A stretch of 64,000 nucleotides of DNA, from the NCBI RefSeq assembly GCF_001458295.1, contig NZ_CYUD01000009.1, forward strand, positions 62,001-126,000, given 5' to 3'. Position numbers and translations under genes: made by a program. Below are positions 8,607 through 17,805 of the stretch, piece after piece. This DNA comes from Ruegeria denitrificans. Lineage in GTDB: Bacteria > Pseudomonadota > Alphaproteobacteria > Rhodobacterales > Rhodobacteraceae. Within the stretch, counting starts at the first letter, position 1. Each line of letters starts with the position of its first letter. Under the pieces are notes generated by a model. The model was not told the origin of the DNA, made no database searches, and was given only the letters and a program-made list of their open reading frames with translations.

Positions 8607-9596
8607 TCAGGATTTTTTTTCGTCAGCATCCCCGGAATCAGCCAGAAAATCAGCCCATAACTCGGTAGCCAACCCTTTCACGAACGGCTCAAACTGATCA
8701 GCTACCGCCTGCCACCCTCCGACAGAAGCGGAATTGACCGGCTTGCGCGCCTGCAGGTTACTGACCGTTTTGATCGCATTCGAAGATTGGTCCGGTGAAA
8801 GTATTGCGTCCTCAAAGGGCAGATCGCTAATCCGGGCCAGCTTCTGCGCCGATACCGGTTGGCCTCGGCTGCCATCCATTTCAGATCAAGGGTGTAATAC
8901 AACCCGCCCGCACTAAAACTCGCACGCCACATAGACAGGACAACATCGCGCGGGTCGCGTAGCACATTGAGAATCACAGCCTTTGGGAATGCCTGCGCAA
9001 CCTCACCCAGAAAAGCGTAGTTGCCCGGTGCTTTGTCCACAAAGGCCGTGGTACCTTCGATCAACTCGGGCAGTTTGCCCATTTAATATTCGGCCAGTTT
9101 CGGGGCCGCACGCGACGCGGACGGTTGTGCTTCGATCTGCCTGATCCCTTGATGGATGGACGCGAATTCACCCAGCCCCTGAACAGTGGAATGCTGGGCC
9201 AGAATCCGCTCGACCAGCGTTGTGCCCGATCGGGGCAGACCAATCACAAAAATCGGTCTGGCTGTACCGATGTCAATGCTGCCTTGACTTAGATCCTGTC
9301 CAAAATCGCAGCACCGTTGCCGCATCCCCGCCATGTACAAGACACAGGCCATAATTTTGAATCAATTCCGGATTACCCGGATCCAACCGCCAGGCGCATT
9401 GGAATTGCACCTGTGCCAGTTTGAAATTGCCCTGTTAAATCGCACTGAGTCCTGCAATTCTTGGTAAGGCCAGTGCATTTGGCCATTTCTTGGCGGTCTT
9501 AATGGCCCTTTTTTATGCTTTTTCCAGATTGCCATCTTACAGCAGCTTGCCGACAAGAGAAATTTCCGCAGCCTGCGGATAAAATTTTATCATCAT
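8607..9596 (-). pseudogene. decayed TPR-sulfotransferase gene
   Basis: From an ATG at 9596 one frame reads as TPR repeats (KLL-DGNLEKA, AIKTAKKWPNALALPRIAGL, GNFKLAQVQFQCAWRLDPGN) but is broken by in-frame TAA codons at 9537-9539, 9513-9515 and 9435-9437. After a frameshift around 9270-9340 the sulfotransferase domain appears, with the PAPS-binding motif FVIGLPRSGTTLVERIL, interrupted by another TAA at 9083-9085 and continuing VDKAPGNYAFLGEVAQAFP and NVLRDPRDVVLSM. A frameshift with apparent internal deletion near 8880 leads to the C-terminal tail ARKPVNSASVGGWQ. Intact members sulfate proteins or glycans; this copy cannot be functional. Sequence near its 5' end is AT-rich. Confidence 0.85.
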
Positions 9597-9784
9597 TTTC
9601 AACGCCTTAATTTTAAAAATTGCAGGGAAACAAAAAAACCAGCGCACGTAAAAAACCTAAGCAGCCCTAATATTCGCATAGGGTTCGGCATTTTGGGTTT
9701 TCAATACGAATTGACGCCCTCTGGTACTTTCTGCACAAGCAGCGTAAAAGGAGTGCTGCGCGAAACATTTGGAGCCTCGCACCG
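9597..9784. other. AT-rich spacer upstream of map
   Basis: A low-G+C stretch rich in A and T runs (for example near 9600-9660) lies between the sulfotransferase pseudogene start and the methionine aminopeptidase gene. I see no gene in it. It probably holds the map promoter and the dead promoter of the pseudogene. The base composition contrasts with the rest of the window. Confidence 0.5.
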
Positions 9785-10597
9785 ATGAAAGAACATCGTG
9801 GCCGTCTGACCAAGGATGGCATCCGCATCTATGAACAGGGTGACTTTGCCGGCATGCATGCGGCAGGGGCCTTGGCCGCGCGGATACTCGACGATATTGC
9901 AGAACATGTCTTTCCCGGCCAATCCACTGGTGAAATCGACCGCCTGATCACTCAGATGGTCAAGGATGCGGGCGCGACGTCGGCCACCATTGGCTACAAG
10001 GGTTATCAGCACGCAAGCTGCATCAGCGTGAATCACGTAGTCTGTCACGGCATCCCCGGCGACAAGCGTCTGAAGGATGGCGACATCCTGAATATCGACG
10101 TCACCGTCATCGTGGACGGTTGGTTCGGCGATACTTCGCGCATGTATGTGGCCGGAAAACTGCCGCGCAAGGCAGAGCGTCTGATTCAGGTGACCCATGA
10201 CGCGTTGTTCAAGGGCATCGAGATGGTCAAGCCGGGCAACACATTCGGCGATATCGGCCACGCGATTCAGGCCTATGTCGAGGCACACCGTATGAGCGTT
10301 GTCCGCGATTTCTGCGGCCACGGGCTGGGCCGTGTGTTCCACGCCCCGCCCAACGTGCTGCACTATGGCCGTCCGGGCACCGGAGCGAAGCTGGAAGAAG
10401 GCATGTTCTTCACCATCGAACCGATGGTCAATCTGGGCCGCCCCGAGACCAAGACGCTGGCCGACGATTGGACTGCCGTGACCCGCGACAAGTCGTTGTC
10501 GGCACAGTTCGAACATTCGGTGGGTGTGACGGCAGATGGGGTTGAGATCTTTACCCTGTCACCGGGCAACAAGTTCCACCCGACCTATTCGTCCTGA
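9785..10597 (+). CDS. map: methionine aminopeptidase, type I
   Basis: A 270-residue protein that removes the initiator methionine from nascent proteins. Type I MetAP motifs are present in order: YKGYQHASCISVNHVVCHGIP, the metal ligands in NIDVTVIVDGWFGDTSRM (two Asp), CGHGLGRVFHAPP (His), FTIEPMV (Glu) and SAQFEHSV (Glu). The length is usual for the family. The ATG at 9785 follows a TTGGAGCC ribosome site. Its 3' end overlaps a small convergent ORF by 13 bp. Confidence 0.95.
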   Translation: MKEHRGRLTKDGIRIYEQGDFAGMHAAGALAARILDDIAEHVFPGQSTGEIDRLITQMVKDAGATSATIGYKGYQHASCISVNHVVCHGIPGDKRLKDGDILNIDVTVIVDGWFGDTSRMYVAGKLPRKAERLIQVTHDALFKGIEMVKPGNTFGDIGHAIQAYVEAHRMSVVRDFCGHGLGRVFHAPPNVLHYGRPGTGAKLEEGMFFTIEPMVNLGRPETKTLADDWTAVTRDKSLSAQFEHSVGVTADGVEIFTLSPGNKFHPTYSS

Positions 10598-10764
10598 TCG
10601 GCGGCCTGATCGCGCATCAGTTTCAGTAGCAATGTCTCATCCCTCCACGGCGTCACGGCGTCGTGGATGAACACCGGCGCGCGCATGATTTTGCGTTCGG
10701 GGCCGGTGGCCGATTCTGTATCCTTTGAAAGGGTCCAGATCGGGGGATTTAAGGTACGGTCCAT
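10585..10764 (-). CDS. small hypothetical protein
   Basis: A 59-residue ORF starting MDRTLNPPIWTLSKDTESATG and ending LLLKLMRDQAADQDE. There is no signal peptide or membrane segment and I recognise no family. It sits 24 nt downstream of the HAD phosphatase gene on the same strand and overlaps the convergent map gene by 13 bp. The composition looks protein-like, and a GGGGC sequence precedes the ATG, but a spurious ORF is not excluded. Confidence 0.5.
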   Translation of the reverse strand: MDRTLNPPIWTLSKDTESATGPERKIMRAPVFIHDAVTPWRDETLLLKLMRDQAADQDE

Positions 10765-10788
10765 GCCCCGGATGCTAGCACGCACGGG

Positions 10789-11424
10789 TCAGATTCCCAA
10801 AAGCGTCGGAACCTCGGCCATGTCAATAAAGACTTCGGCCCCAAATTCCGCCAACTTGTCACCCTGTCCGTGCGGCGCATAGGCCAGGCATCGCATACCC
10901 GCGCGTTTGGCTGCCATCACGCCGTTTTGACTGTCTTCGATCACCACCGGAGCGGTGGCTCCAAACTGATCGGCAGCCGTCTGAAACATAACCGGATCAG
11001 GCTTGGCTGTTCCCAAAACATGAGCCGAGTACATCGCCTCGCTAAAACGCTCCCACAACCCATTCTGTCCCAGAGTGATCTTCATCTTGTCCGGGCTGCC
11101 ATTCGAGGCGACGCAGAAAGGGATGCCCTTGCTGTCCAGCGCGGTCAGCAGTTCCGGAATACCCCGCACCAGATCCACGCCCTGTCGTAAGCGGTCATAG
11201 GTTTCCGCATAGACCTCATCGACCCAATCATCTGGCAGGTTCGCACCTAACGCGCGCGCCTTGTCGCGAACCCCGGTCATCGTGCCGCCAAGGAAGAATG
11301 CAATACTGTCTTCCAATGTCAGGTTCAGCCCGTAACGCCCAAGGTTGTCGACCAGCACCTGATTGGACAGCGGCTCACTGTCCACAAGAACGCCGTCGCA
11401 ATCGAAAATGACCAGATCGTGCAT
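10789..11424 (-). CDS. HAD superfamily hydrolase (beta-phosphoglucomutase/phosphatase type)
   Basis: A 211-residue subfamily IA HAD enzyme. Motif I is FDCDGVLVDSEP with the nucleophilic Asp, motif II VASNGSPDK, motif III Lys in GTAKPDP, and motif IV VIEDSQNG. A helical cap lies between motifs I and II. The substrate is probably a phosphorylated sugar or small metabolite, which sequence alone does not fix. It starts at the ATG at 11424 after GAGGGCAGAG. Confidence 0.9.
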   Translation of the reverse strand: MHDLVIFDCDGVLVDSEPLSNQVLVDNLGRYGLNLTLEDSIAFFLGGTMTGVRDKARALGANLPDDWVDEVYAETYDRLRQGVDLVRGIPELLTALDSKGIPFCVASNGSPDKMKITLGQNGLWERFSEAMYSAHVLGTAKPDPVMFQTAADQFGATAPVVIEDSQNGVMAAKRAGMRCLAYAPHGQGDKLAEFGAEVFIDMAEVPTLLGI

Positions 11425-11510
11425 CTCTGCCCTCGTTGTTTTGCACTGTGCCTAGCCAACCGCACGCGCAGGTGCAAATCGGGCGTCAGCGTAACCTTGC
11501 CCGCAGGGTT

Positions 11511-12068
11511 TCAGCCTGAAACATTCCGCCACATCAGTGAGATATGTGTGTCGCCATACTTTCGGCTGTCATGCAAATCGAACCCCTGCGGCGCTGTCAT
11601 GGGGCTGTTTTCCTCCCACACGATCAGCGCATCGTCAGCAATCCAGCCATTGGACAGGGCGGCGATGGCCTTTTGCCCCAGAGATTTCCCATAAGGCGGG
11701 TCCAGAAAGATCAGATCATAAGGCGTGCCTTGGTTTTCGCCCAGACGCGTGACATCGCGGCGGATTAGATCAGTACGGTCAGCACTGCGGGTCAGGTCAA
11801 TATTCTTGCGGATCAGTCCCTGCGCCACGCGCCCGTCATCCACGAACGTCACATGTGTGGCCCCGCGCGACAACGCCTCGAGCCCCAGCGCGCCGGTTCC
11901 TGCGAACAGGTCCAGTACGCGCAGCCCGTCAAAGTCGATCTGGTGGCCCAGCACGTTGAACAGGCTTTCGCGCACCCGATCGGTGGTGGGGCGCAGATGT
12001 GCGCCCGCATCCCCTTTGCCGATGGACGCCAAGGCCCGGCCCCGGAACTCTCCGGCGATAATCCTCAC
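11511..12068 (-). CDS. rsmD: 16S rRNA (guanine(966)-N2)-methyltransferase RsmD
   Basis: A 185-residue Rossmann methyltransferase. MRIIAGEFRGRAL and LRPTTDRVRESLFNVLG are typical RsmD N-terminal signatures, LDLFAGTGALGLEALSRGA binds S-adenosylmethionine, and LIFLDPPYG is the N-methyltransferase catalytic motif. It methylates G966 of 16S rRNA in 30S assembly. The GTG start overlaps the upstream flavoprotein stop as GTGA. Confidence 0.94.
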   Translation of the reverse strand: MRIIAGEFRGRALASIGKGDAGAHLRPTTDRVRESLFNVLGHQIDFDGLRVLDLFAGTGALGLEALSRGATHVTFVDDGRVAQGLIRKNIDLTRSADRTDLIRRDVTRLGENQGTPYDLIFLDPPYGKSLGQKAIAALSNGWIADDALIVWEENSPMTAPQGFDLHDSRKYGDTHISLMWRNVSG

Positions 12069-13276
12069 GCCTTGAGCAGCGGTTTCAGATCCGCGCCCGG
12101 ATCGGCAACAACGGTTGGATCAGCGGTTTTGCCCATCTCGATCAGGCGTTTTCCGACCATATAGGCGCGCGGGTCATTCATCGCGTCCACCGCGATCAGC
12201 TGATCACCGTTGTAATACCAGAAAGACACGGTCTGGCCCTCACCCTGACGGGTCACGACGCGGTCATAGCCGGTGTTCAAGCCCGCGATCTGCAGTTTGA
12301 CGTCATACTGATCCGACCAAAACCACGGCGTCGCCACATAATCCTTGGCCGCACCCAGCATGTTCTGGGCCACAATTTCGGCCTGATCAATCGCATTTGG
12401 CACGCTTTCCAGACGAATGCGAGCACCGGCATGCGGGAATGACGCGCAATCGCCCGCCGCCCAGATCGACGGATCAGACGTGCGGCCATGCGCATCGGTC
12501 TTGATACCGTTCTCCAGCTCAAGCCCTGCCATTTCGGCCAGTTGGGTTGATGGGACGATGCCCACGCCAACAACAACGAATTCAACCTCAAGCTCGGAGC
12601 CGTCGGTCAGAACTGCGCCGACCACCTTGCCGTTGTCGCCAAGCAACCGGTCCAGCCCGACGCCTTCGCGAATATCGGCGCCATAGTTGCTGTGCAGGCT
12701 GCGGAAGTAATCGCTGGTCTCGGGCGCTGCGACCCGTTGCAGGATACGGTCGGCCATCTCAACCAGAGTTACCTTGACCCCGCGCTTGGCGCAGACCGCC
12801 GCGGCCTCAAGCCCGATATAGCCACCACCCACGATCAGGGCGCGCGCGCCATCTTTCACGCGGGGCTCCATCTCGTCGATATGGGCTAGATCGCGCACCA
12901 CGTGAACGCCTTCAAGGTCGCCGCCAATTGCGGCAGGCAGGTAGCGCGGGTCCGACCCGGTGGTCAGGGCCAGCTCGTCATATGCGATGACCTCATCCCC
13001 TAGGGTCACGGTTTTGGCCTGTGGATCAATCGCCGTCACGCGCTGCCCCAGACGCAGGGAGATGTTGTTCTCAGCATAGAAGCTTTCGGGCCGCAGGAAC
13101 AGGCGCTCCAGCTCCATTTCACCCAGCAAATAAGCCTTGGACAGCGGCGGGCGCTGATAGGGCAAATGCGGTTCGGCCCCGATCAGGGTGATGTCCCCTT
13201 CGAACCCGTCTTTGCGCAGCCTGGCAACAAGCGACGACCCCGCCTGCCCCGCACCGATCACGACAATATGGCCCAT
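12065..13276 (-). CDS. FAD-dependent ferredoxin/putidaredoxin reductase-like oxidoreductase
   Basis: A 403-residue flavoprotein: FAD-binding IVVIGAGQAGSSLVARLRK at the N-terminus, NAD-binding ALIVGGGYIGLEAAAVCAKRG (about 150-170), IWAAGDCASFP near 275, and a C-terminal reductase domain with WFWSDQYDVKLQIAG. This is the rhodocoxin/putidaredoxin reductase family that passes electrons from NAD(P)H to a [2Fe-2S] ferredoxin and on to a P450 or oxygenase. No such partner is nearby. The ATG at 13276 is chosen because GGGAGGAAC precedes it. Confidence 0.9.
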   Translation of the reverse strand: MGHIVVIGAGQAGSSLVARLRKDGFEGDITLIGAEPHLPYQRPPLSKAYLLGEMELERLFLRPESFYAENNISLRLGQRVTAIDPQAKTVTLGDEVIAYDELALTTGSDPRYLPAAIGGDLEGVHVVRDLAHIDEMEPRVKDGARALIVGGGYIGLEAAAVCAKRGVKVTLVEMADRILQRVAAPETSDYFRSLHSNYGADIREGVGLDRLLGDNGKVVGAVLTDGSELEVEFVVVGVGIVPSTQLAEMAGLELENGIKTDAHGRTSDPSIWAAGDCASFPHAGARIRLESVPNAIDQAEIVAQNMLGAAKDYVATPWFWSDQYDVKLQIAGLNTGYDRVVTRQGEGQTVSFWYYNGDQLIAVDAMNDPRAYMVGKRLIEMGKTADPTVVADPGADLKPLLKA

Positions 13277-13375
13277 GTTCCTCCCGCCCTGTCGAATTCC
13301 CGTGGTCTCATCCACGTGACCACCTATATTGCGGCTAAGCCCGACTCTGCAAATCCAAACGACAGGAGCTTAAAA

Positions 13376-13861
13376 ATGATTTCAACAGGTGACACACTGC
13401 CCGACGCCACATTGACACAACTGGGCACAGACGGCCCCGAAGAGGTGAGGATTTCTGACAAAACCAAAGGCCGCAAAGTGGTGATCTTTGCCGTACCCGG
13501 TGCCTTCACGCCAACCTGCCATTCGGCCCATGTGCCCAGCTTCATTCGCACCAAGGATCAGTTCACTGCCAAGGGCGTGGATGAGATCATCTGCGTTTCG
13601 GTCAACGACCCGTTCGTGATGAAATCCTGGGGCGAGGCGACAGGCGCGTCTGACGCGGGCCTGACCATGTTGGGCGACGCCTCAGCCGAGTTTACCAAGG
13701 CCATCGGCATGGAATTCGACGCCCCGCCCGCCGGGCTGTACGCCCGGTCCAAGCGCTATGCCATGCTGGTCGAAGACGGCAAGGTCACCGCACTGAACCT
13801 GGAAGAAAGCCCCGGTGCCTGCGAGGTTTCGGCGGGCGAAGGCCTGTTGGACACGATCTGA
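13376..13861 (+). CDS. peroxiredoxin, Prx5/AhpE-like
   Basis: A 161-residue thioredoxin-fold peroxidase with the peroxidatic motif FAVPGAFTPTCHSAHVPSF (PxxxTxxC) and the downstream FVMKSWGE and ALNLEESPGACEVS segments of the Prx5 group. It reduces hydroperoxides with thiol or glutaredoxin electrons. The ATG at 13376 follows CAGGAG. It is divergent from the flavoprotein gene with a 99-nt spacer. Confidence 0.93.
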   Translation: MISTGDTLPDATLTQLGTDGPEEVRISDKTKGRKVVIFAVPGAFTPTCHSAHVPSFIRTKDQFTAKGVDEIICVSVNDPFVMKSWGEATGASDAGLTMLGDASAEFTKAIGMEFDAPPAGLYARSKRYAMLVEDGKVTALNLEESPGACEVSAGEGLLDTI

Positions 13862-13965
13862 TCCAGTCTGCGGCCCTGGGTTAGCTCGGGGCCTTGAGTG
13901 CTATTTAACTTGATGCAACGCCCTGATCAGCCAATAGTTGTGACATACAATCAGGGAGTTCATTG

Positions 13966-14211
13966 ATGAAACTGAAGGTATTCACCCTATTATTGGGCAC
14001 GGCGGGGGCACTGGCTGCCTGCGGCCCGGCGCCCACCCCTCAGCAACAGGCGGCGCGGCAGCACGAAATCGCATGTCTCAGCGGATCACTGGGCGGCGCG
14101 CTGATCGGCGGCGCCATCGGCAATCAGTTTGGTGGCGGGTCAGGCAAATCGATCCTGACAGCGGCAGGCGCAGCCGCTGGCGCCATTGAAGGCAACAGAT
14201 ACGCATGCTGA
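13966..14211 (+). CDS. small glycine-zipper lipoprotein
   Basis: An 81-residue protein. The signal peptide ends in the lipobox LAAC, then a short Gln-rich linker leads to a glycine-zipper segment, GSLGGALIGGAIGNQFGGGSG and AAGAAAGA, resembling the 17-kDa surface antigen/OsmB-like family. It is probably an outer-membrane-anchored protein. The ATG at 13966 follows GGGAG. It is the first of three small exported proteins in tandem. Confidence 0.8.
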   Translation: MKLKVFTLLLGTAGALAACGPAPTPQQQAARQHEIACLSGSLGGALIGGAIGNQFGGGSGKSILTAAGAAAGAIEGNRYAC

Positions 14212-14222
14212 GGAGAGCCAAG

Positions 14223-14570
14223 ATGACACGTGGAATTTTGATTGCTGCGGCGCTTATGCTAGCCGGTGTGGCCACGGCTGAAACCGTCAGCGAACTGCAT
14301 GAAAACGAGCTGAATGCTATCGACAAAAACAATGACGGCTTCCTGTCGCGGGATGAGTTCAACGCCTTTTCCGATTACGCCTTTCAGGAAATGGATGAGG
14401 ACAAGAACGGCACGCTGGGATTGGACGAGGCCAAGCCGTTTCTGGACATAAAACAGTTTCAGAACGTAGACCGCAACAATGACAACTCTATCTCCAGGGC
14501 AGAATACGACGCGCAGATGAGCGACGATTTCAACGCAGCGGACAAAAATGGCAACGGCCAGCTAGACTAG
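14223..14570 (+). CDS. exported EF-hand calcium-binding protein
   Basis: A 115-residue protein with a signal peptide (cleavage after ATA) and four EF-hand loops: DKNNDGFLSRDE, DEDKNGTLGLDE, DRNNDNSISRAE and a truncated DKNGNGQLD at the C-terminus. The last loop stops two codons short of a full 12-residue loop. It probably binds calcium in the periplasm. The ATG at 14223 follows GAGGAGAG, 11 nt after the lipoprotein stop; the next lipoprotein follows 15 nt later. Confidence 0.85.
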   Translation: MTRGILIAAALMLAGVATAETVSELHENELNAIDKNNDGFLSRDEFNAFSDYAFQEMDEDKNGTLGLDEAKPFLDIKQFQNVDRNNDNSISRAEYDAQMSDDFNAADKNGNGQLD

Positions 14571-14585
14571 CAACAGGAGCGCACT

Positions 14586-14897
14586 ATGAACAAGTGGATC
14601 GTCTTGAGCGCGCTTACACTGCTGGCGGCCTGCGATGTGCCGCAGGCGCCTGTCGTGACCGGGCCGGACGGGCAGACGTTTATCCAGATCAACACCTCCG
14701 GGCTGACCTGCTACAACACCAAATGCCTGGACATTAATCCTGCGGCCCGCAGTGTGCGCCAGATCGGCAATCGGAGGACGCAAATTCCCGGCAATATCAA
14801 CGTCAGTGACGGAACCGTGACACCTGATGAATTCCGGCAATTGGGTATTGCTGCATCCCTGGCCGGCGGCGAAGGATCACAAAGCGACAGAGGCTAA
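14586..14897 (+). CDS. small lipoprotein of unknown function
   Basis: A 103-residue protein with a lipoprotein signal (TLLAAC at about 11-16) and a short mature part containing two cysteines ([10 protein letters not shown]) that could form a disulfide. I recognise no family. An AGGAG ribosome site precedes it, and its stop overlaps the convergent pterin dehydratase gene by 4 bp. Co-transcription with the EF-hand gene is likely from spacing. Confidence 0.7.
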   Translation: MNKWIVLSALTLLAACDVPQAPVVTGPDGQTFIQINTSGLTCYNTKCLDINPAARSVRQIGNRRTQIPGNINVSDGTVTPDEFRQLGIAASLAGGEGSQSDRG

Positions 14898-15187
14898 ACC
14901 AAGCTGTCCATCTTGCGCGCCAGCTTGGCGTCCAGTGCCGATATGCCGCCAACATCATGGGTTGCCAGCGTCACCTCGACCGTGCGGTAGACGTTGCACC
15001 ATTCGGGATGGTGATTCCACTTTTCGGCAAAAATCGCCACCTGCGTCATCCAGCCAAAGGCATGCACGAAATCTTCGAAGATAAAGGTCTTGGTGATCGC
15101 ATCCCGATCATCGACCATGGTCCAGCCGTTGTCGAACAGAGGGTCCAGAAGCGGTCCGCGGGTCTCGGGCGACAGTAGTTCGGTCAT
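14894..15187 (-). CDS. pterin-4a-carbinolamine dehydratase family protein
   Basis: A 97-residue protein with the PCD signature [23 protein letters not shown], containing the active-site HH and P-E-W, plus the family N-terminus [20 protein letters not shown]. It dehydrates the 4a-hydroxy-tetrahydropterin formed by aromatic amino-acid hydroxylases. No phenylalanine hydroxylase lies nearby. It overlaps the upstream FemAB-like gene by ATGA. Confidence 0.93.
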   Translation of the reverse strand: MTELLSPETRGPLLDPLFDNGWTMVDDRDAITKTFIFEDFVHAFGWMTQVAIFAEKWNHHPEWCNVYRTVEVTLATHDVGGISALDAKLARKMDSLV

Positions 15188-16371
15188 TGCTGTTCCTCCG
15201 GGTTCGATTTCCTGAACGGACCATATTCCGTCAGAATCTCAATCTCTTGTCCCACTGCGTGGGCCTCGGCGTCCAGATATTTCTTGATCGCATCGGCAAA
15301 GCCGGGGTCGGCGACCCAATGCAAGCTATGCGTGCGCATGGGCAGATAGCCTCGCGCCAGCTTGTGTTCACCCTGCGCGCCGGCCTCAACACGGGCCAAT
15401 CCTTGCGCAATGGCAAAGTCGATCGCCCTATAGTAGCACAATTCAAAATGCAGGCAGGGGTGATGTTCGACGCAGCCCCAATAGCGGCCATAAAGCGTCT
15501 CGCGCCCGATGAAATTCAGCGCCCCGGCAATCGGATAACCATTCCGTTCCGCCAGAACCAGCGCCATATCATCGGCCATGGTTTCCTGCGCGATATCAAA
15601 GAATTGCCGCGTCAGGTAAGGCGATCCCCATTTCCGCGCGCCGGTATCCTGATAGAACCGCCAGAACGCGTCCCAATGTTCCGGACGCAGATCATCGCTG
15701 GTCAGCGTGCGAATTTCCCCACCGAAATCGCAAGCCTGCGCGCGTTCTTTGCGGATATTCTTGCGCTTGCGCGAAGACAAAGCCGCCAGAAACCCGTCAA
15801 AATCCGCATATTGGTTGTTAAGCCAGTGAAACTGCTGCGACTGGCGCAGCAGCAGGCCCATTTGCTCACCCGCCAGCGCCTCATCCTCGGTGCAGAAGGT
15901 GGCATGAACCGAAGATACCCGGTTACCGGCTGCAATCTGTACAGCCCCCTGCACCAGAGCCGACATTCCCGGAACCTCGTATCCCGGCCGCACTAGAAAG
16001 CGCCGCCCGGTGGCAGGTGTGAACGGCACCGCGATCTGTAGTTTGGGGTAATACCGCCCGCCCGCGTTTTCATAAGCATGGGCCCAGCTGTGGTCGAAGA
16101 TATATTCGCCCTGACTGTGGGATTTGGCGTACATCGGCGCGGCCGCGATCATCATGCCATCCAGATATGCGGTCAGGTACTGCGGCTGCCAACCGGTGCC
16201 GCGCCCGACCGAGCCGCTGTCTTCAAGCGCCAGCAGGAATCGATGCGTGGTAAAGGGATCAAGCGGCCGCCCACCATCGGTGGCCTCGGGGCAGGCGCAG
16301 GCGTCCCACTCGGCTGCAGGAATCTGCGAGAGCGATCCCAGAACCTGAACTTCGATTTGCGCCTGATCCAT
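15184..16371 (-). CDS. GNAT/FemAB-like acyltransferase family protein (COG3146 type)
   Basis: A 395-residue protein: N-terminal [44 protein letters not shown], a central [13 protein letters not shown] region, and C-terminal [26 protein letters not shown] and [16 protein letters not shown]. These are hallmark blocks of a bacterial family related to FemAB/GNAT acyltransferases whose substrate is unknown. The ATG at 16371 is preceded by GGAGGGC; homologues do not support the longer frame to 16404. It is followed directly by the pterin dehydratase (ATGA). Confidence 0.85.
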   Translation of the reverse strand: MDQAQIEVQVLGSLSQIPAAEWDACACPEATDGGRPLDPFTTHRFLLALEDSGSVGRGTGWQPQYLTAYLDGMMIAAAPMYAKSHSQGEYIFDHSWAHAYENAGGRYYPKLQIAVPFTPATGRRFLVRPGYEVPGMSALVQGAVQIAAGNRVSSVHATFCTEDEALAGEQMGLLLRQSQQFHWLNNQYADFDGFLAALSSRKRKNIRKERAQACDFGGEIRTLTSDDLRPEHWDAFWRFYQDTGARKWGSPYLTRQFFDIAQETMADDMALVLAERNGYPIAGALNFIGRETLYGRYWGCVEHHPCLHFELCYYRAIDFAIAQGLARVEAGAQGEHKLARGYLPMRTHSLHWVADPGFADAIKKYLDAEAHAVGQEIEILTEYGPFRKSNPEEQQ

Positions 16372-16416
16372 GTGCCCTCCGTGTCTGATCTTTATCTGTG
16401 ACACCGGGAACCGGGT

Positions 16417-17184
16417 TCAACCCGAATACGATGCCAAATACCCTTCGAAGGTCACGTTATCGGCAACCGTGCGGGCCTGAGCCTCTTGTTCCGGCGAGCG
16501 TACAGTCCAGCACAGAACCGGCACACCGCGCGCCTTCAACTCGGCCACGCGGGGGCGGGACAGGTCGTCAACCTCATGGCTGATAAAGCTGGCGCCCACG
16601 CGGTCGAAATCAGGAATTTCGCGCAGGTGATCGCAGACTTTCTGCGGCAACAGCTCGACCTTGGGTTGGTACGAACAGGTCACCAACCCGCGCGGCAGAT
16701 GCGGGGCAAGGCGCGCCAGTTCGGCAACGCTGTTGGGGTTGAACGACATCAGCGCCACCGGCCCATCATATCCCTGCAAGGCCCGCACAGCGTCGGCCTC
16801 AAGCGGTCCGACATCGGGGCCCATCGCGCCGTCCTGATCCTTGAGCTCGATCAGCAGGGGTACCTTGCCGCCGACCATCTCCAACACTTCGTCCAGCGTC
16901 GGGATACCGTCATCGCCATGCAACAACTGCGTCGCCTGTGCCTGTGTCGCAGACACTTGCTGAATAGGGCCAGGCTGACCAGTCAGGCGAGTCATGTCAT
17001 AGTCATGAAATACCATCGCCCGATTGTCCAAGGTCCGTTGCAGATCAACTTCGACCCCATACCCGGCCTCGACAGCGGCATGGATGGCCGCCCGGCTGTT
17101 TTCCGGGCGGTTATCCGAGAGGTCATGCAGCGCCCGATGCGCAATCGGGGCCTGCAGGAACGCGGACGGCAGAGGCGGTCTCAT
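16417..17184 (-). CDS. glycerophosphodiester phosphodiesterase
   Basis: A 255-residue GDPD TIM barrel: IAHRALHD (catalytic His and Arg), RPENSRAAIHAAVEAGYGVEVDLQ (metal-binding Glu and Asp), FHDYDMTRLTG (second His) and a C-terminal LCWTVRSPEQ. It hydrolyses deacylated phospholipids to glycerol-3-phosphate and an alcohol. No signal peptide is seen, suggesting a cytoplasmic UgpQ-like role. It overlaps the RidA-family gene by ATGA. Confidence 0.92.
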   Translation of the reverse strand: MRPPLPSAFLQAPIAHRALHDLSDNRPENSRAAIHAAVEAGYGVEVDLQRTLDNRAMVFHDYDMTRLTGQPGPIQQVSATQAQATQLLHGDDGIPTLDEVLEMVGGKVPLLIELKDQDGAMGPDVGPLEADAVRALQGYDGPVALMSFNPNSVAELARLAPHLPRGLVTCSYQPKVELLPQKVCDHLREIPDFDRVGASFISHEVDDLSRPRVAELKARGVPVLCWTVRSPEQEAQARTVADNVTFEGYLASYSG

Positions 17185-17636
17185 TGCACCTCGAAAATAC
17201 CTTCGATTTCGACGGCCACGCCCAGCGGCAATGCCGCGGCGCTGACGGCGGAGCGGGAGTGGCGTCCAGCCTCACCCAGCGCCTCAACCAGGAAATCCGA
17301 AGCCCCATTGATCACCTGCGGTTGCGCAGTGAAATCAGCGGTCGAGTTCACGAAACCGGTCAGCTTGATCACTTTCACCAGCTTGTCGATGTCACCACCA
17401 CAAGCGGCCTTGACCTGCGCCAGCAGGTTGATGGCGCAAACCTTCGCCGCCGCTGCACCGGCTTCGATTTCCATGTCATCGCCCAGCTTGCCGGTAATCA
17501 GATCGTCATCCTTGGAAATCTGACCCGAGACATAGACGATGTTTCCTACCCGAACGAAGGGCACATAGTTCGCCGCCGGTGCAGGCGCGTCCGGCAGGTT
17601 GACGCCCAGGCTTTCCAGTTTCGCTGCGATGCTCAT
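17181..17636 (-). CDS. RidA family protein
   Basis: A 151-residue RidA/YjgF-family protein: YVSGQISKDDD, GAAAAKVCAINLLAQVKAACGGDIDKLVKVIKLTGFVNS and GEAGRHSRSAVSAAALPLGVAVEIEGIFEV. The Arg near the C-terminal GRHSRSAV is the residue expected to bind the substrate carboxylate of enamine/imine intermediates. It is transcribed first, ahead of the GDPD gene, and its ATG follows AGGAAACC. Confidence 0.9.
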   Translation of the reverse strand: MSIAAKLESLGVNLPDAPAPAANYVPFVRVGNIVYVSGQISKDDDLITGKLGDDMEIEAGAAAAKVCAINLLAQVKAACGGDIDKLVKVIKLTGFVNSTADFTAQPQVINGASDFLVEALGEAGRHSRSAVSAAALPLGVAVEIEGIFEVQ

Positions 17637-17759
17637 AAGGTTTCCTCCAAAAATTGAGTCGCCGCGAAGCTAACGGGGAAGACCCGGATCGGAAAGTGCG
17701 AATAACGGGGATGGACGGTCCAGAACGGTAAGCGTAACTCTTCCTATGCCGAACAGTTG

Positions 17760-17796
17760 AACCTGTGCCACTTTACGTAAGTACGTCGCACAGGTT
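17760..17796. promoter_or_regulatory. long inverted repeat upstream of mlaA
   Basis: Arms AACCTGTGC (17760-17768) and GCACAGGTT (17788-17796) flank a second dyad ACGTA-AG-TACGT (17775-17786). A TTTTT run follows at 17803-17807. It could be an operator, or a weak terminator for a short transcript in the RidA-mlaA spacer. The rest of 17637-17759 shows nothing I can assign. Confidence 0.5.
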
Positions 17797-17805
17797 AAAC
17801 GCTTT

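Noticed and set aside
8607..9596. Recoded gene using TAA as a sense codon
   Set aside because: Besides the four TAA codons there are frameshifts and a deletion, and all other genes in the window use TAA normally as a stop.
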